The translations under genes and the position numbers were made by a program. Below the pieces are notes generated by a model. It was not told the origin of the DNA and made no database searches. It saw only the letters and a program-made list of their open reading frames with translations. This document shows positions 49,251 through 61,246 of a stretch of 64,000 nt of DNA, piece after piece. This stretch comes from Pogostemon cablin (taxonomy: Eukaryota; Streptophyta; Magnoliopsida; Lamiales; Lamiaceae), in the NCBI GenBank assembly GCA_023678885.1, contig CM043001.1, forward strand, positions 1,064,001 to 1,128,000, written 5' to 3'. Positions within the stretch are counted from its first letter, which is position 1. Each line of letters opens with the position of its first letter.

Positions 49251-51300
49251 AGAAGCCATAAGATTAGCAATATGGATGAACACAATATTTTATAAATGAA
49301 GTACCCATTAGGGCAACCTTTGTTATTTCTCGTGATTCAGTATCATGTTTCACAGGTACAGGCACTTCCTTGGGCAATCCAAGGACCCTCTGTCTTTCTA
49401 ACTAGCTCAAATGAAGGGACACGAAACATGAAACAAATTAATCTCAGAAAAGGATATTCCAAGGAACAAAGAAATATTGTGAGTTGGATTGCATCTGATG
49501 CAGTTGTACCTTATCCTGCTGAAGTTTTTGACGAACATTTTCACGTGCTCGTTTCTCTTCTTCTTTCTCTGCTTTCTTCTGAGCTATAAACCTGAAATGC
49601 AGCAACAGAAAATGGAAGAATAAATATTAAATACTACAAGTAGCAGTGTAGCACCACAAATGCAAAATCCCTTATGGCAAACGTCCATTACCTTTTTCGT
49701 TCGGCTTCTTCTGAAATTTTCTTAGCCCCCAACAGTTCTTTACCTGCGCGGATCCTTTCCTACATGAAAATAACAAATGATAGAGGTAGCAATAATAGTC
49801 GAAAGATGTAAACCATGAAAGCATTAGCTTGCTAAAATTGACAGAGCCAGGATTTCTAATTTTGCTTTCTTATTCTCTCTTTCCAACACATTCTAAGATG
49901 ATGAAACAGATTGATACAAGAGAAATAAAGCAACAACAGGTACATGATGAGAATTGAGAGGTTATCCCAGTACTTTTTCCCTTTCTCTTTCTTGTTTCTT
50001 CTCTTGCTCTGCTCTCTTTTTACGTGCCTGATTCCTATAGTTAGGTGAATTCAAAAGGTGGGAAGAATCAAAAAGAAAAATAGATGAATTCAAAAGGTGG
50101 GAAGTACCAAAACTAAAATAAAATCTTCAAATAAGTAAGTTCTAGAACAAAAATGCAAACCTTAGTTCTTGTGCTTTCAACTTAACTTGTTCAGAAGTGT
50201 GAATGGGGCCAGACGCTTCAATATTGATGCTCTCTAGAACCTCAGACTCCTAATTTCATAACAGAGGGGTTAAACGATGCAATTATAACCGGAATAAGCG
50301 ATTTGTCATTCTCAAGAAAAATGCATTTTTTATAACAAACAATTATAAAGCAACCTACCATGGAAGTTTCTCCTGCGTCGTTCTCATGATCAATTATCCA
50401 ATTTATAGCATCCTCAATGCTTGAATTTCCTGAACAAGTCTACCGGTCAATTTATGAAGCAAACAATAAACCATGCAAGCAGTGAAGAAGATGATCCTCC
50501 AACAAAAGTGGTGGGCTGCAGATAAGTTTTTCTCATTCACAAACTCATTCATCCAATAAGACATAGTAACATCAGATATGATCACTGATGAGATTCCATT
50601 ATGTTTCAGTAGGGGGTTGAAGTTTTTGGCAACTGTCACAGCGCTTTCGCGAGCAAGATTTGATCAGAGAATATGAATAGCATCTAATAAGAGGACATAA
50701 CATCAGCTAGGATAATCATCTATATGCATTAATCAGGCATATTAATGAGTTCCAAAGCAGAATTTTGTTCCTACTTTTATGCTTGACCTAACAACTAAGA
50801 AGTGCTATATTGAGCATATGAACTGTAGATTTAAAGCTTACACAAGCATAAATTTGGAGCTCGTTAATACTTCTCTCACAATTATACAATCTACTCTAGG
50901 TTCGTTATGTCATGATTCAAACTACTGACAAGAAAAACACTAAAAAGATTATTTGTATAACTTAATGTAATTCTAACTTTGGTTCATTCTGCACTCCTCA
51001 AATCAGGTTGATATCCAACATTGTTCAAAGATATTTTCATTTTTTATTTCATAAGTTTCTTATAATTTAATCCACAACCATTGAACCAACAAGTACATCT
51101 ATTCATTAAGTATATCAAGATCATTAGTCCTTTCTCTTAAAGTTAAATCACTACTCTCCATAAGCTCATAGAAAAAGACATCTAGTCATAGATTTATTAT
51201 GTTGTTGAAACTTACCAGAAGAAGTGAGAGCCTTTCTGGCTAGAGCCTTGTGGAATCCCATAGCTTCAAGTTCTCCAAGCATGCTCTCATTAACTGCCAT
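48275..51300 (-). CDS. UBA and PUB (PUG) domain protein
   Basis: A 310-residue protein with an N-terminal ubiquitin-associated domain and a C-terminal PUB domain, which in other proteins binds the C-terminal tail of p97/CDC48. Ten coding exons join in frame: 51,300-51,216; 50,429-50,359; 50,249-50,161; 50,034-49,974; 49,759-49,692; 49,591-49,510; 49,401-49,318; 49,208-49,119; 49,035-48,916; 48,457-48,275. UBA is at residues about 4-44 (LGELEAMGFHKALARKAL, then SSIEDAINWIIDHEND). Residues about 75-165 are a charged helical linker (RKKRAEQEKKQEREREKERI). PUB follows: CLRSIKLRN, AFQTLLIYVKNVVKNPDEAK, FRKIRVSNPSF, RFEEGIKFLELCGFE and FLLLPQEKVDMGVL. The layout matches At1g04850 as I recall it. 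The acceptor of exon 7 (TAG|TTAGAA) was chosen because it keeps frame. A GA microsatellite lies in intron 7. Confidence 0.92.
49219..49252. repeat. GA microsatellite in UBA/PUB intron 7
   Basis: AGAGAGAG repeats with one AAA interruption, on the plus strand, just upstream of the exon 8 acceptor. On the transcribed strand it gives a long CT-rich polypyrimidine tract. Confidence 0.85.
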
Positions 51301-53100
51301 TCCTGAGTAGAATAGACACAAGCAAATCTAATAAATGAAGGAAAGAGAAACAATAAATATTAATTCTAGGTTACCACAGGATGGAGATCTCGTTTAATCT
51401 GCCACTCCAAAATTTTAAATTAAATATAAAAATTGGAGCTGGGATCCCCACGGAATTTGAAAATTGCAAAATTGAAGTAGAGATAATTTCAGAAATAATA
51501 CGTGATCAAAAGCTCATGTACTGAACCCACGTACGGAAATAAATTGCAAAGAAGGTAGAAATCAAACGCATTACGAAGGGTAGAGAGAGAGAAGGAGTAC
51601 TGTTTCTGATTCACAAGCCTCGCAATGAAATTTTCATAGAAAGGGGGAGGAAAGGTATGATTATGTAAAGAGAAATCCGCCATTGGAAGCATTCAAATGC
51701 TGATTCCTTCTCCAACATTTGAGATTTGATCATTTTATACCTATCCTAAAATCCTGCTTTTTCCAGATAAATTCATAAATTATTCATTTTTTCAAAATTA
51801 ATTTGGGGCTCCTTTAACTTATACACTCAAGCCCATTAAGAAAGAAATATTTACAAAGCCCACAAATGAAGTGATGACATTGGCCCAATTGGTAAATACT
51901 GTTGGTCACAGATTATTTGATTTCTTTCCAAGAGATCATCATAGAATAAAAGAGCCTTAGGAGGAACAGAGAAGGTTAAGAAATAATTTTTGTGTGAAGT
52001 TTTTCTCTTGGTTTCTCTCCCATTTCTCAATTTTGGTATATTTTTTTAATTGGTCTCTTATAAATCAGGTTTATATTATAAATTTTTATAAACTTTGTGG
52101 TTCCCCTCAATTTAAATACTCTATCAATATATATGGAGTTGATTTTAAGTGCACCCAGGTGCAAGGGCACCCATATGTGTATAACTTTTTATTATATTTT
52201 GTATACATGATATTCTATTTTGTATACGTGTTTTTTAATAATTGTATATTTTTTCACACTAAGTTTTCTAATAAAAAAACTAGCATCCATATGTGTATAA
52301 CTTTTTATTCAATAGTATATACATATTTTTAAATAATTTTATATTTTTTACACTCAATTTTTTATTAAAAAAATAACAATTAAACTGTATACATTTTTTT
52401 TCATAATTGTATATGTTTTTGTTTATATTTGTATACGTTTTTTAAAGTGGGTGCACCCTATCTTATAGTGCACCCGAGTGTACAGTATAATTAGCCATAT
52501 GGAGTATATGATATACTAGGATTGGAAGGTATTCACAGGGTTTACACCATGAATCCGGTTTACACAAGTGTTTTTGTATTTTTTTTATTGTAAGATATAA
52601 AGATAAAGTGTGAACAGAAAAAAAAAAAAAAAAAGTGTAGAGTTAAATTGCAGATAAAGAGTGATATATTATTTTAAAAATTCAAAATATTATTATTATT
52701 AATTATTGTTAAATGAAAATATTAATTTGCTTAACTATATATTGTAAAATAGTTTTTCAAGAGCGCAACAAACAATATTAAGATTTAAAAATCTAAAAAA
52801 CAAAGAATATAACTGCAGAAATGCAAAGGAAAGAATTATACTTAACTCCTTCTCCATGTATTTTTGTGGGGAGATTAAAGAAAATTGATTTTTAAGTATA
52901 CTATGCAAGATAAATGAATAATTTAATGAAAAATTTTATTAAATCGTTGGGTAAATATAAAATTTTGGCATTATGGTTTTATGAATCGTGTATAAATATT
53001 GTGTGGATTTTAAATTTATTTATCTCTCTTCACCCGAATTTTCATTTTCTATTCTAGTATTTTATTTTATCCTTCTTAACGCACATTCCATTATTTATAC
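51301..53100. other. Spacer between the UBA/PUB gene and MITE cluster
   Basis: The first 400 bp should be UBA/PUB leader and promoter. A minus-strand frame at 51,489-51,692 lies there but has no recognisable content. Apart from the terminal-repeat element at 52,148-52,486, the remainder is AT-rich without genes. Confidence 0.5.
52148..52486. repeat. Element with GTGCACCC ends
   Basis: The left side reads AGTGCACCCAGGTGCAAGGG and the right GGGTGCACCCTATCTTATAG followed by TGCACCCGAGTGTAC. The phrase CATATGTGTATAACTTTTTA occurs twice inside (about 52,172 and 52,289), and GTATAC(G/A)T runs recur. It looks like a small transposable element with hairpin-like ends. I could not find a clear target duplication. 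Confidence 0.45.
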
Positions 53101-53101
53101 T

Positions 53102-53622
53102 CCCTCCGAAACGGATATTTTTATCTTTTATATGTGTACGAAAATTAGAAAGTATTATTTTTTAAATATATAATGTAAGAAAATATAAGGATAAATTGCT
53201 AATTTTGAGATAAAAAATAAATAAAGTTATTGGGAATAATAAATAAAGTATATAAAAGTAATTTAAGTTGTTGGAATTGATGAACAAAGTGTAAATAGTA
53301 CTCCCTTCGTCTAGGGCACTGGGCAAAAGTGATCGTTTACTTTTTGTAAGTAGATTAAAAAGTATTATTATTTTATTGGAAGGATGTGATGGGTAATGGT
53401 GAACCTTTTACTAAAGGGAGAAAATGTAACATTTGAATGAGACGTTTTATATAGTAAAATGAGATCTTTCGACGGTATAGAAAATGTAGGTAAGATATAA
53501 AATGTATTTTTACCATTTATGAAATAAATAAAAATAATTGGGACAACTTAAATAAATGAAAAATGAATAAAAATACGTTGGACGACTCAAAATAAAAAGT
53601 GGTATAAATACGTGACAAGATA
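53102..53622. mobile_element. Stowaway MITE, split by another MITE
   Basis: The left part (CTCCCTCCGAAACGGATATT...) and the right part (about 53,478-53,622, with AAAAATACGTTGGACGACTC) match the two halves of the 9104-9400 element in opposite orientation. They are separated by about 180 bp that starts CTCCCTTCGTCTAGGG (about 53,299). The right TIR is eroded. Confidence 0.6.
53299..53476. mobile_element. Inner, degenerate Stowaway MITE
   Basis: Begins CTCCCTTCGTCTAGGG after TA and ends near TTTCGACGGTATAG. It interrupts the older Stowaway copy. Confidence 0.5.
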
Positions 53623-53637
53623 ATTTTTTTATTACTA

Positions 53638-53900
53638 CTCCCTCCGTCCAATGAAAAGAGTTACATTTACTGTTTGTACGGAAATTAAGAAATATTGTAT
53701 TTTAATGTGTAGTGGGTTGAGATATAAAGTATAATTTTTAAAAATATAGTCGGTAGGTGTATTAGTGTTATGTATGAGCCACATAAAATAAAGTGATTGT
53801 TTTGTTTTGTGTGGATCATATTTACTAAAAAAGGAGATGTAACTCTTGTAGCAAAATGTCTCATTCGTAAAATGTAACTCTTGTGGCAGGACGGGGAGAG
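53638..53900. mobile_element. Stowaway MITE
   Basis: 263 bp with ends CTCCCTCCGTCCAATGAAAA and GGACGGGGAGAG, flanked by TA (53,636-53,637 and 53,901-53,902). Subterminal GTTACATTT / ATGTAACTCT repeats support the pairing. It lies about 200 bp upstream of the next gene and probably overlaps its promoter. Confidence 0.85.
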
Positions 53901-54096
53901 TATTTAAAAGTATTATAATGCCTATAAAATTGGTAAAAGAAAATGAATATATAGCTGCTGAGACACTTCGAGAATCGATTAGACGTTGGAATAGAAACAC
54001 CCAGTACTTTTCCAGCACAGCGAAACCGATCATCAACAAACACAATAAGAATCGCAAAGAATTCAGAAATTATTGCTAATAATTCCGAGAATAGCG

Positions 54097-55555
54097 ATGG
54101 AGGGAGAGAATGGGAAGCGAAGGATAGAGCTGCTGTGCCCATCGGTTTCCAAAGCAGTTCAAATAATTACAGGGGAGGATCAGAAAGTGGACCTCGGGTC
54201 AATTGCTAGGGTTTTCGGGCTGGATCCGAATACAGTGAAGCTCAACGGCTACTTCATAAGTAGAGGAGCTGATCTCATAGCATATTCCGTCACGTGGAAG
54301 TCTCTCATTCGTTTCTTCTCCTCCCGCGGCTTACCCACCGGCGCCTCCACCTCTGCTGCTCTCCTTGTCCATGGCAAGCTCTCCAAACTTGGCTCCAAAC
54401 GTATCCACTTTGAATCTCTTCACTTCCCTGTTTTTTTTTCTTTCCAATTTAAATTCAACTTAATTTAGCATTCATGAATCTGTTTGAAGCTTGTTTATTG
54501 GTGCTGTTCTGCCAAACGCCAGCTGTGTTGCGTAAGTATAGAATTTTTTTTTTTCTTTTTTTTTTTAAGGGGGTTACAATGGAAGATGAAAAATGAGTAC
54601 TTTAGGTAAGAAAAAGGGTACTCCCTGCGCAAGGGGCTTTTGCTTTTTTTGAACTAGGTAGGGGAGTATTATTATTTAATGTGTAGTGAATAGTTGTATT
54701 AGTGGAAGTGTGGACCCCATATTTTAATTGTATTATGTGTAAAAAAGGAGAGGAGATCCTTTGGGTGGGACGATCAAAATAGAAAAAAGACGGACGGAGG
54801 GAGTATAAATTACTCCTGTACCATAAAAATGTTTACGCATTTCCATTTTGGGCGTCTTATTAAAAGGTTTACATTTTCTTTTATAGTGATGGGACTCATG
54901 TAAAACATTTAAATATCTTCATGGGGCCCACAATACTATACTAATACAACTATCCACTTCCTATTAAAATATTATGTAATGAGGAGGAAGTATGTAGTAT
55001 TCTTTTTATTATTATTGTGGTATTTTAAGGTGTTAATACTGTTATTATTTTGTAAACAAGGGAGTAAGTTGCGTTCCCCATCCCCTAGCGTTGGTGTTTG
55101 ATGAAATGGATATAAGAGATTGAAACTAGTGAAGAAATGCATGTGTTCAGAAATGTGGTAGAATCAGTAGGTGTAGATGTTTCACTGTTGTTAGAATGCA
55201 CGTTTGAGCAGGTGATTTTAACTGCTGTTTTTTTTTTTTTTCTGAGTAATTAGGATCACAGGATGTTGAAGATGGTCGAAATGGGATTGTCAACATGAAA
55301 GAACGAGGCTATAGTAGAGAAAATAAACGTGCAAAGCTTGAGCATTGTGGTTCACCCTGCAACGGGAGTGTTCCATGTATGTTATTCAATCTCGTCTTTC
55401 ATTTCATATACAGCGTTTCGCCCCCTCTAATACTGCTGAGTTGCGTTTTAGGTTTAATCGAATCAAACAGCACAAGCCTGAAGAGAAAATGGCAATTAGA
55501 CGACGAAGGCCATCTAAAGAGGACAAAATCTGATGATACTGTTTCCAGTAAGTGA
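54097..55555 (+). CDS. Plant protein of unknown function
   Basis: I do not recognise a named family. Exons are 54,097-54,400; 55,254-55,376; 55,452-55,555, giving 176 residues with in-frame GT-AG splices. The N-terminal 100 residues look folded and conserved in style (RRIELLCPSVSKAVQIITGE, LGSIARVFGLDPNTVKLNGY, FISRGADLIAYSVTWKSLIR), ending in a low-complexity hinge. The C-terminal part is short and basic (KRAKLEHCG, LKRKWQLDDEGHLKRTK), suggesting nuclear location or nucleic-acid contact. That is inference from charge only. Intron 1 carries two Stowaway-like MITEs. Intron 2 is 75 nt, a multiple of three without stops, so its retention would keep the frame. The ATG is the first in frame after the leader. 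The gene converges on PIG-T. Confidence 0.75.
54621..54803. mobile_element. Stowaway MITE in intron 1
   Basis: 183 bp, ends CTCCCTGCGCAAGG and CGGACGGAGGGAG, flanked by TA (54,619-54,620 and 54,804-54,805). It lies within intron 1 of the unknown plant gene. Confidence 0.8.
54812..54993. mobile_element. Degenerate MITE in intron 1
   Basis: Begins TACTCCTGTACCATAAAAAT and ends AATGAGGAGGAAGTA, weakly matching Stowaway ends. It follows the previous MITE directly. Confidence 0.45.
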
Positions 55556-56036
55556 GATATCCGTAGTGATTTTGTGTCAAATTAGAGAGAAGATCATCAC
55601 TAGCGTCTTTCCCAGGTCTAGGGCATGGTGCATTTTCTTGCAGTATTATCAGTAAGAGCTTGAAAAGAATGAGAGTTGACGAGATGGTGGCTCCCCAAGC
55701 TTCGAAGAAAATAAGATAAACTGAACCAGAGATGGTTGAGAAATACTCCCTTTAGATGAAATTAGTGCGTGTTTCCTAAATGTGTATAACATGTACAAAG
55801 AATTCCTGTAGAGAAGACCACAGCAATCGAGCCTAAGCACGAGTCGAGCTTTCGAATACTTCACATGATGAATAAGATATCCACAGATTTGTGTTACCAA
55901 ATCAAGTAGTTTAAATTAATGGGAAAAAGAATAAGTGGTGTGTGATCTCAACAAGCAACTCAAGAATACAACACTAATCATTTTCATACTATCTAATAAC
56001 TGTTCTTCAAGATACATAATCATACAAGTGTGATGG
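55556..56036. other. Space between convergent genes
   Basis: The 3' UTRs of the unknown plant gene (+) and PIG-T (-) must both lie here. No separate gene is seen. Confidence 0.5.
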
Positions 56037-59000
56037 CTATCGAAAATAAAACTGCCAAGCAGCAGCAATACCTGCTACCAAGACGACATTTGTAATTAGC
56101 TTGTAATTTAAGGACGATTTTGGCGATGGCAATGATGGTTTTGGTGGCTCCCATGGCTTTCCTCGCAACTTGGCGAAAAGCTTCGACAGCATCAAGGTCA
56201 GCGGGACTGTCTTTGTTGCAGCTGCAAGGAAAAGAAATTCGGTTCATTAAGAGAATCAGCAAGAAATATATATGAAGCAGGATAACGACACCTTTCAACG
56301 GGCTATACATATGCAATGAGGGCAAGTTTCGTGTTATTAACAAGTCTAAACAGCAATATACGGAACAAAAGTACCAACATAGTATATATATCTGGCGAAT
56401 GCCATTTGCTGTTGCCTTCCAATTCTAGGCATTAAAACCTGTGATCAAAGTACCACTCCTATGTTCTACTAAAAATTTTGTCAATATACCACACAAAGCA
56501 TTCTTCATTAATCATTTCATGATAATGGAACCAAGTGCATTGTCTACAGTTGCTTAACTGCTGGGTAGGATGTCCACAACTCTGGTTTCAGAAAATTTTA
56601 TTTTCATGTTCAACAGCGCGCATGTGTTTTTTCAACATACTACAATATCTAGCAACCTATAGATGCTGTTTTTTCAACATACTACAATATTTAGCAACCT
56701 ATAGATGCTCTTTTTAATGTCGGAAAATAATTCAGCAAGCATACCAATGGAGAATAATTCAGCATGCCATACAACGTGTGTGCAATCAATCAAACAAGAT
56801 ACGTGTGCAATCATTTCACAAGAATGTCTCACCTTTTCCCTTAAGACGTTTTTCTTCCTCACCCATGCGCCTCCGCAGTGCATTGAGGAGTGATCCGAAG
56901 TATAAAGCAAATACTGTGCACGTGATTGTTATGACATTATAAGGCATGCTAAAATCTGGAGTTGTCAAAGGCACAAGCAGTACTTCCGTGTATGAAAGAA
57001 CCGGGACTTTTTCCTGGGATGAGAGCAAATGGTTTACTTAATGAAACGAAACTACACAACAGAACTCCAAAATGTGTTGGACATCAATACCTGTAACTTG
57101 GATAATATGGGTACTTTTATGAAATTATTATCAAAACTCATGTTTGCTGTGAAGTCAGCAAAGTGTACAACTGCTGATGGAATGTCAAAGCCCTGATTTG
57201 CATCTGGCGGATATTCATCAATATGAAGAAACCCCTGTTGTACCGGCAAGAAAGATTAACCCATTAATAAAAGGTGTTTCTGAGAGGAGCTGACAGAAAC
57301 TAAATCCAAACTCAGCGCTCATTTAGATAGACGCATCATTTATACAGAAAAATAATGCAATGTTTAATGGAGCAGTCCTTAAAGAAATGCAATTTGAAAG
57401 TTTGCGAGCAACTCAGCAAAATCATAACTTTAATTGTTTTTGTACTGAATAAGATCATTCATCAACAAACTCAGCATTTTACGGTGCCATGTTTACTTCT
57501 TTCAGAATCTTGAACTTAGCAATGGCCTATTTAGGTAAAGCTGCTGAACTTAACAAGGCATTTTTTCTCCAATATTACCAAAATTTGAGAGCAGCAAAAC
57601 AGCACTTTTTACCATATTCTAAGCAATGATTGAAAGGATTAGAGGCCAGACTAAACAGTATTCAGATTTTTTGAGAAGCAAAAGTGCTATTGTTCAAACT
57701 CCTAACCCAGGAATTAATGTCTCATGATTATAATCACATAATGTTGATGAGCCAAATAATTGTATTAGCAATAATAATCAGCAGTCAAGACACACAGAGA
57801 AAGTAAGAACATAAAAGTGAGAGGAGCTACAGGTATCACAACTGCATCCATCATTGCCTCAACAAATAGATATGTATACTACATTAAGGTACAGCGGTTG
57901 CTTATTTCCCTTTAAATTCATTTACATCGACAGCAGACTAAAGCTTGTTTGACTTATGAATAAAGATAGTATAAATGGAGCATACCTTATCAAACTCCAA
58001 AGTCAATGCAACTGTTTTAACACTATAAGGTATTCTCAAGATTATTTCCATCACTCCAGGAGAGACCTTGTCTTCAGAAGGTGAAACATCTATTTTCTCA
58101 ATGTTATCCATTGAAGATTGAAGTTCACCATCTAAGAACAATTCCAATGTATGATAATAGACTTTGACATACCAAGGCACCATTTGGAAAATACCCACTC
58201 TTAGCCAACATTCCACCTCATTGCAACTAGTTCTTTCTACACTGTTGTCCCCTGTAGATTTCATTGAGATGGCTATAGCCCCCCTTTCATTGCCACTTCC
58301 TAATAAGAATCTGCTAACCTGTAAGGGTGTCTGCTTACATGACCAGGTGACAGGTACTTTCCACCTTAACCCCAGATCAAATGGTTTAAATTCATTGTAA
58401 TTCTCAACTGAATACTCATACAGGATAGAAGCCTCTTTCTGTAGGTTTCCCATTTCTTTTATAACCCTTTGGGGGGGAAGGGATAATTCAAATAGAGGAT
58501 TATTCTGAAATCCCTCATGAGTAACAATCTCATTGTTTGATGCCTCAATTTCTTTCATTGATTTATCCTCTTCAGATACTAAATTCTGCTCAAGCTGGAC
58601 ATACACATTACATGAACTAGAAAGAGAGCATTTTCCAATGATTGTCCTGCCAAATAATGAGCCTAAACTCCAACTTGGTTGTGATTTCTTCCCAGAAAAG
58701 TTTGGTTGAAGTACAACTGTAAGAGTTTGTTCAAGCAAGATCCCATTAACCATCTTAGAAGTCTCAAACTCATCTGATCTCAAATGCAACCTCTGGGAAT
58801 GGTAATAACCCCTGTATATTGAAGGCCGGTCCATCAATGAAGAAAGCCCTGCTTTGTCTCTACAAGGAAGCAACTTCAACCAGGGTGTCAGATTCTCAGT
58901 GCAAACAGCTTCACGAGGCAACGTACCATAACGTAATTTTCCTGAAAGTGATTGGAAGCTCCACTGAGGCGCAGAAAAGCTCGTTGTATGCTCCAAGAAG

Positions 59001-59727
59001 TTGATTGAGGCACAGAAGAGCCCTGAAAGAGCATGGGTTAGATTCTTCCATGAATCATCAACCTGGTGTTGAGGAACATCAAAATCGGCCCACAATTCTA
59101 CTCCTGGAGGCTTTGCATTGCTACTCGATATTGGATCAAATCCTCCCCACCGTTCATAATTCCAGCGACCTTGTGTGAAAGAGAGCTCCATCTCTCGAAT
59201 ATGGAATTTGTGAACCTGATTGTGAATGACAGTGATTCAATATACAAACCAGTTTATTCAGTTATGATGAATTGATCAGATGCCACCAGTTCAAAGGCTT
59301 AGTTTCAATTTCAAGCAATCAATAATTCTTAGCATTCATCTAAACATATAAAAGCTGAATCCGAACAAGTAAGCACACACAAAAGTAAGCTGTATATGGT
59401 AAAAGCATAATTAACCAATAAACATCGCAAACAATTCCCCAAAAAAAAAAATCTATAATTAGATTAAAGATTAGTTGAAACTATATACTTTACCAGTTGA
59501 TAGATGGATTTAGGGAAGATAAGATGGTGGCGGCCATATGTTTGAGTCGGCGGCGCACTGCTCTGGAAGTGGAAATGAGCCAACACTTTCCGATCGGGAA
59601 GTGGCCTCAACAACAACGCCTCCGTAAACTCTTCATTCAGTTCTTCTACTTTCGCCTCTTCTGCTGTCGATTCAGAGGCCGAAATAAGCAGTAGAAACAA
59701 CAAGAAGCAGGATCTTAAGCGGCTCAT
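56037..59727 (-). CDS. PIGT: GPI transamidase subunit PIG-T (Gpi16)
   Basis: PIG-T is a core subunit of the ER GPI-transamidase, which attaches GPI anchors to proteins. Exons are 59,727-59,494; 59,215-57,986; 57,234-57,091; 57,013-56,833; 56,221-56,037, giving 657 residues, the usual plant length. Residues 1-22 form a signal peptide (RLRSCFLLFLLLISASEST). The lumenal domain shows family blocks: EALLLRPLPDRKVLAHFHFQ, ELSFTQGRWNYERWGG, GVELWADF, DWPSIYRGYYHSQ-type text (here DRPSIYRGYYHSQRLHLRSD), and GFLHIDEYPPDANQGFDIPS. Membrane-type sequence follows: a hydrophobic helix in exon 4 (YNVITITCTVFALYFGSLLN) and another at the C terminus (ITNVVLVAGIAAAWQFYF). Exon 2 alone holds 410 codons. Intron 4 has a 41-bp tandem duplication. 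Nothing essential looks missing. Confidence 0.95.
56624..56707. repeat. 41-bp tandem duplication in PIG-T intron 4
   Basis: TTTTTTCAACATACTACAAT followed by AT(C/T)TAGCAACCTATAGATGCT occurs twice in a row with one base difference. Confidence 0.9.
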
Positions 59728-61246
59728 TTGATCAGAGCCTTTCTAAAACGTAAACATTGAATACAAAATAGTTGATTCAATCGAGAACATTTTGGTGAGA
59801 GAATTTTCCGCCATTGGAGCTTCGACCAAAGTGTTTGAACTCTCTGTAAACTCGATTTCGTTGGATGGATCCGGGTACTAAAGCCCGATTACTGGTTCGG
59901 GCCTATGATTCAATTAATAGGGCTTTAATTTGAGCCCATACGAACACTTACAATTAAAAAATGAACGGGATATAACGGGCTCAGTATTGGGCTAAAAATA
60001 TATGGACTTTAATATGAGCTCATATGATGATATGATTAAAAAAAGTATTTTAGCCAACATGAAATAATTCTAAAAAAACTATATGTTGCCCATATATTAA
60101 TTTATTTGATTGGTTAGGTATTATTAAATGCGAAAAATACATACATACAATAAAATACATAAATTAATATTTCATTTATTTGATTGGTTAGGTATTATTA
60201 AATGCGAAAAAAAATCATACGATAAAATACATAAATTGATATTGGATTTAGTGTTATTAAATGCAGTAAAATACATACGATAAAATACATAAATTGCCAA
60301 ACTGTATAATATTTTATTTTACGAGCTTACTTCGTTCAAATCTGTTGCACAGAGATTTTATAGCATTTTTTCATTAGAACTTTGTGCTAATATAATTACC
60401 AAAATATCATTTGTAGTCATGTGTACGTTAATTAATCAATAAAAACTTAACAGGTTGTTAACGAATTTAAGTGATATTTTTATAAAACTGCTGCTATTTT
60501 TTTTAATAAAAAAATGAATGGTATAGTTAAATATAGAAATATAATATAGTATTTATTAAGAAATGGAGTACATATAAATTATTTAATTAAATTATTATAG
60601 TCTGTTACTGAATGCATAAATTTAAATCCGTGCTTGGATATCATCTCAATATATATAATTTAATTTGTTAAATCCTCAAATAGTAATAAATAATAATAAT
60701 AAATTATATAAAATTTAAAATTAAATTAAATTCAAATGAAGTGAAGATGGATGATGTTGGGGTACACCTAAAGTTGATACAAATAAGTGTGTTTAGGTGA
60801 ACTACTTCTTGTAGAATTAATTTTTTTAAAATGTAGGCTAACTAATCTTTTTTTTTAAATGGAATATTTAATAAGTTTCACGACATACTATTAAAGCACC
60901 ACCAACATGATTAAATAAATATTTTTTTTTAAAATGCAAAGAGTATTATAAAAACAAATATATACAGATGTAAAAGTATTATGCAACTGTAATCATGCTA
61001 CGGCCATTTGTATATTCTTTCATAGTTGATTAAATGCTAATGTGAGAAAATAAAATGATTCTATCAATTTATTTATTAATAATTAATTTTATCAACTTTT
61101 AATCTTATTTTAATGAGATCTTTAATCAGAATTAATAATGATTCGTACAAAGAACCTGTGTGACTAATACACTATTATTGCTGCATAAATATATAAATAA
61201 ATATTCATATATAAGATTGGATTCCACTACACTCCTATATGTTTTT
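59728..61246. repeat. AT-rich intergenic sequence with a 60-70-bp tandem repeat
   Basis: The first 200 bp are the probable PIG-T promoter. At about 60,103-60,300 a unit with GGTATTATTAAATGCGAAAA and AAAATACATAAATT occurs three times, the last copy diverged. No gene is seen. Confidence 0.6.

Noticed and set aside
53861..54142. Minus-strand open frames opposite the start of the unknown gene
   Set aside because: They are shadows of the Stowaway MITE and of the real first exon.
56020..56343. Minus-strand frame of 107 codons at the PIG-T 3' end
   Set aside because: It overlaps PIG-T exon 5 in another frame; the spliced PIG-T frame gives the expected family C terminus.
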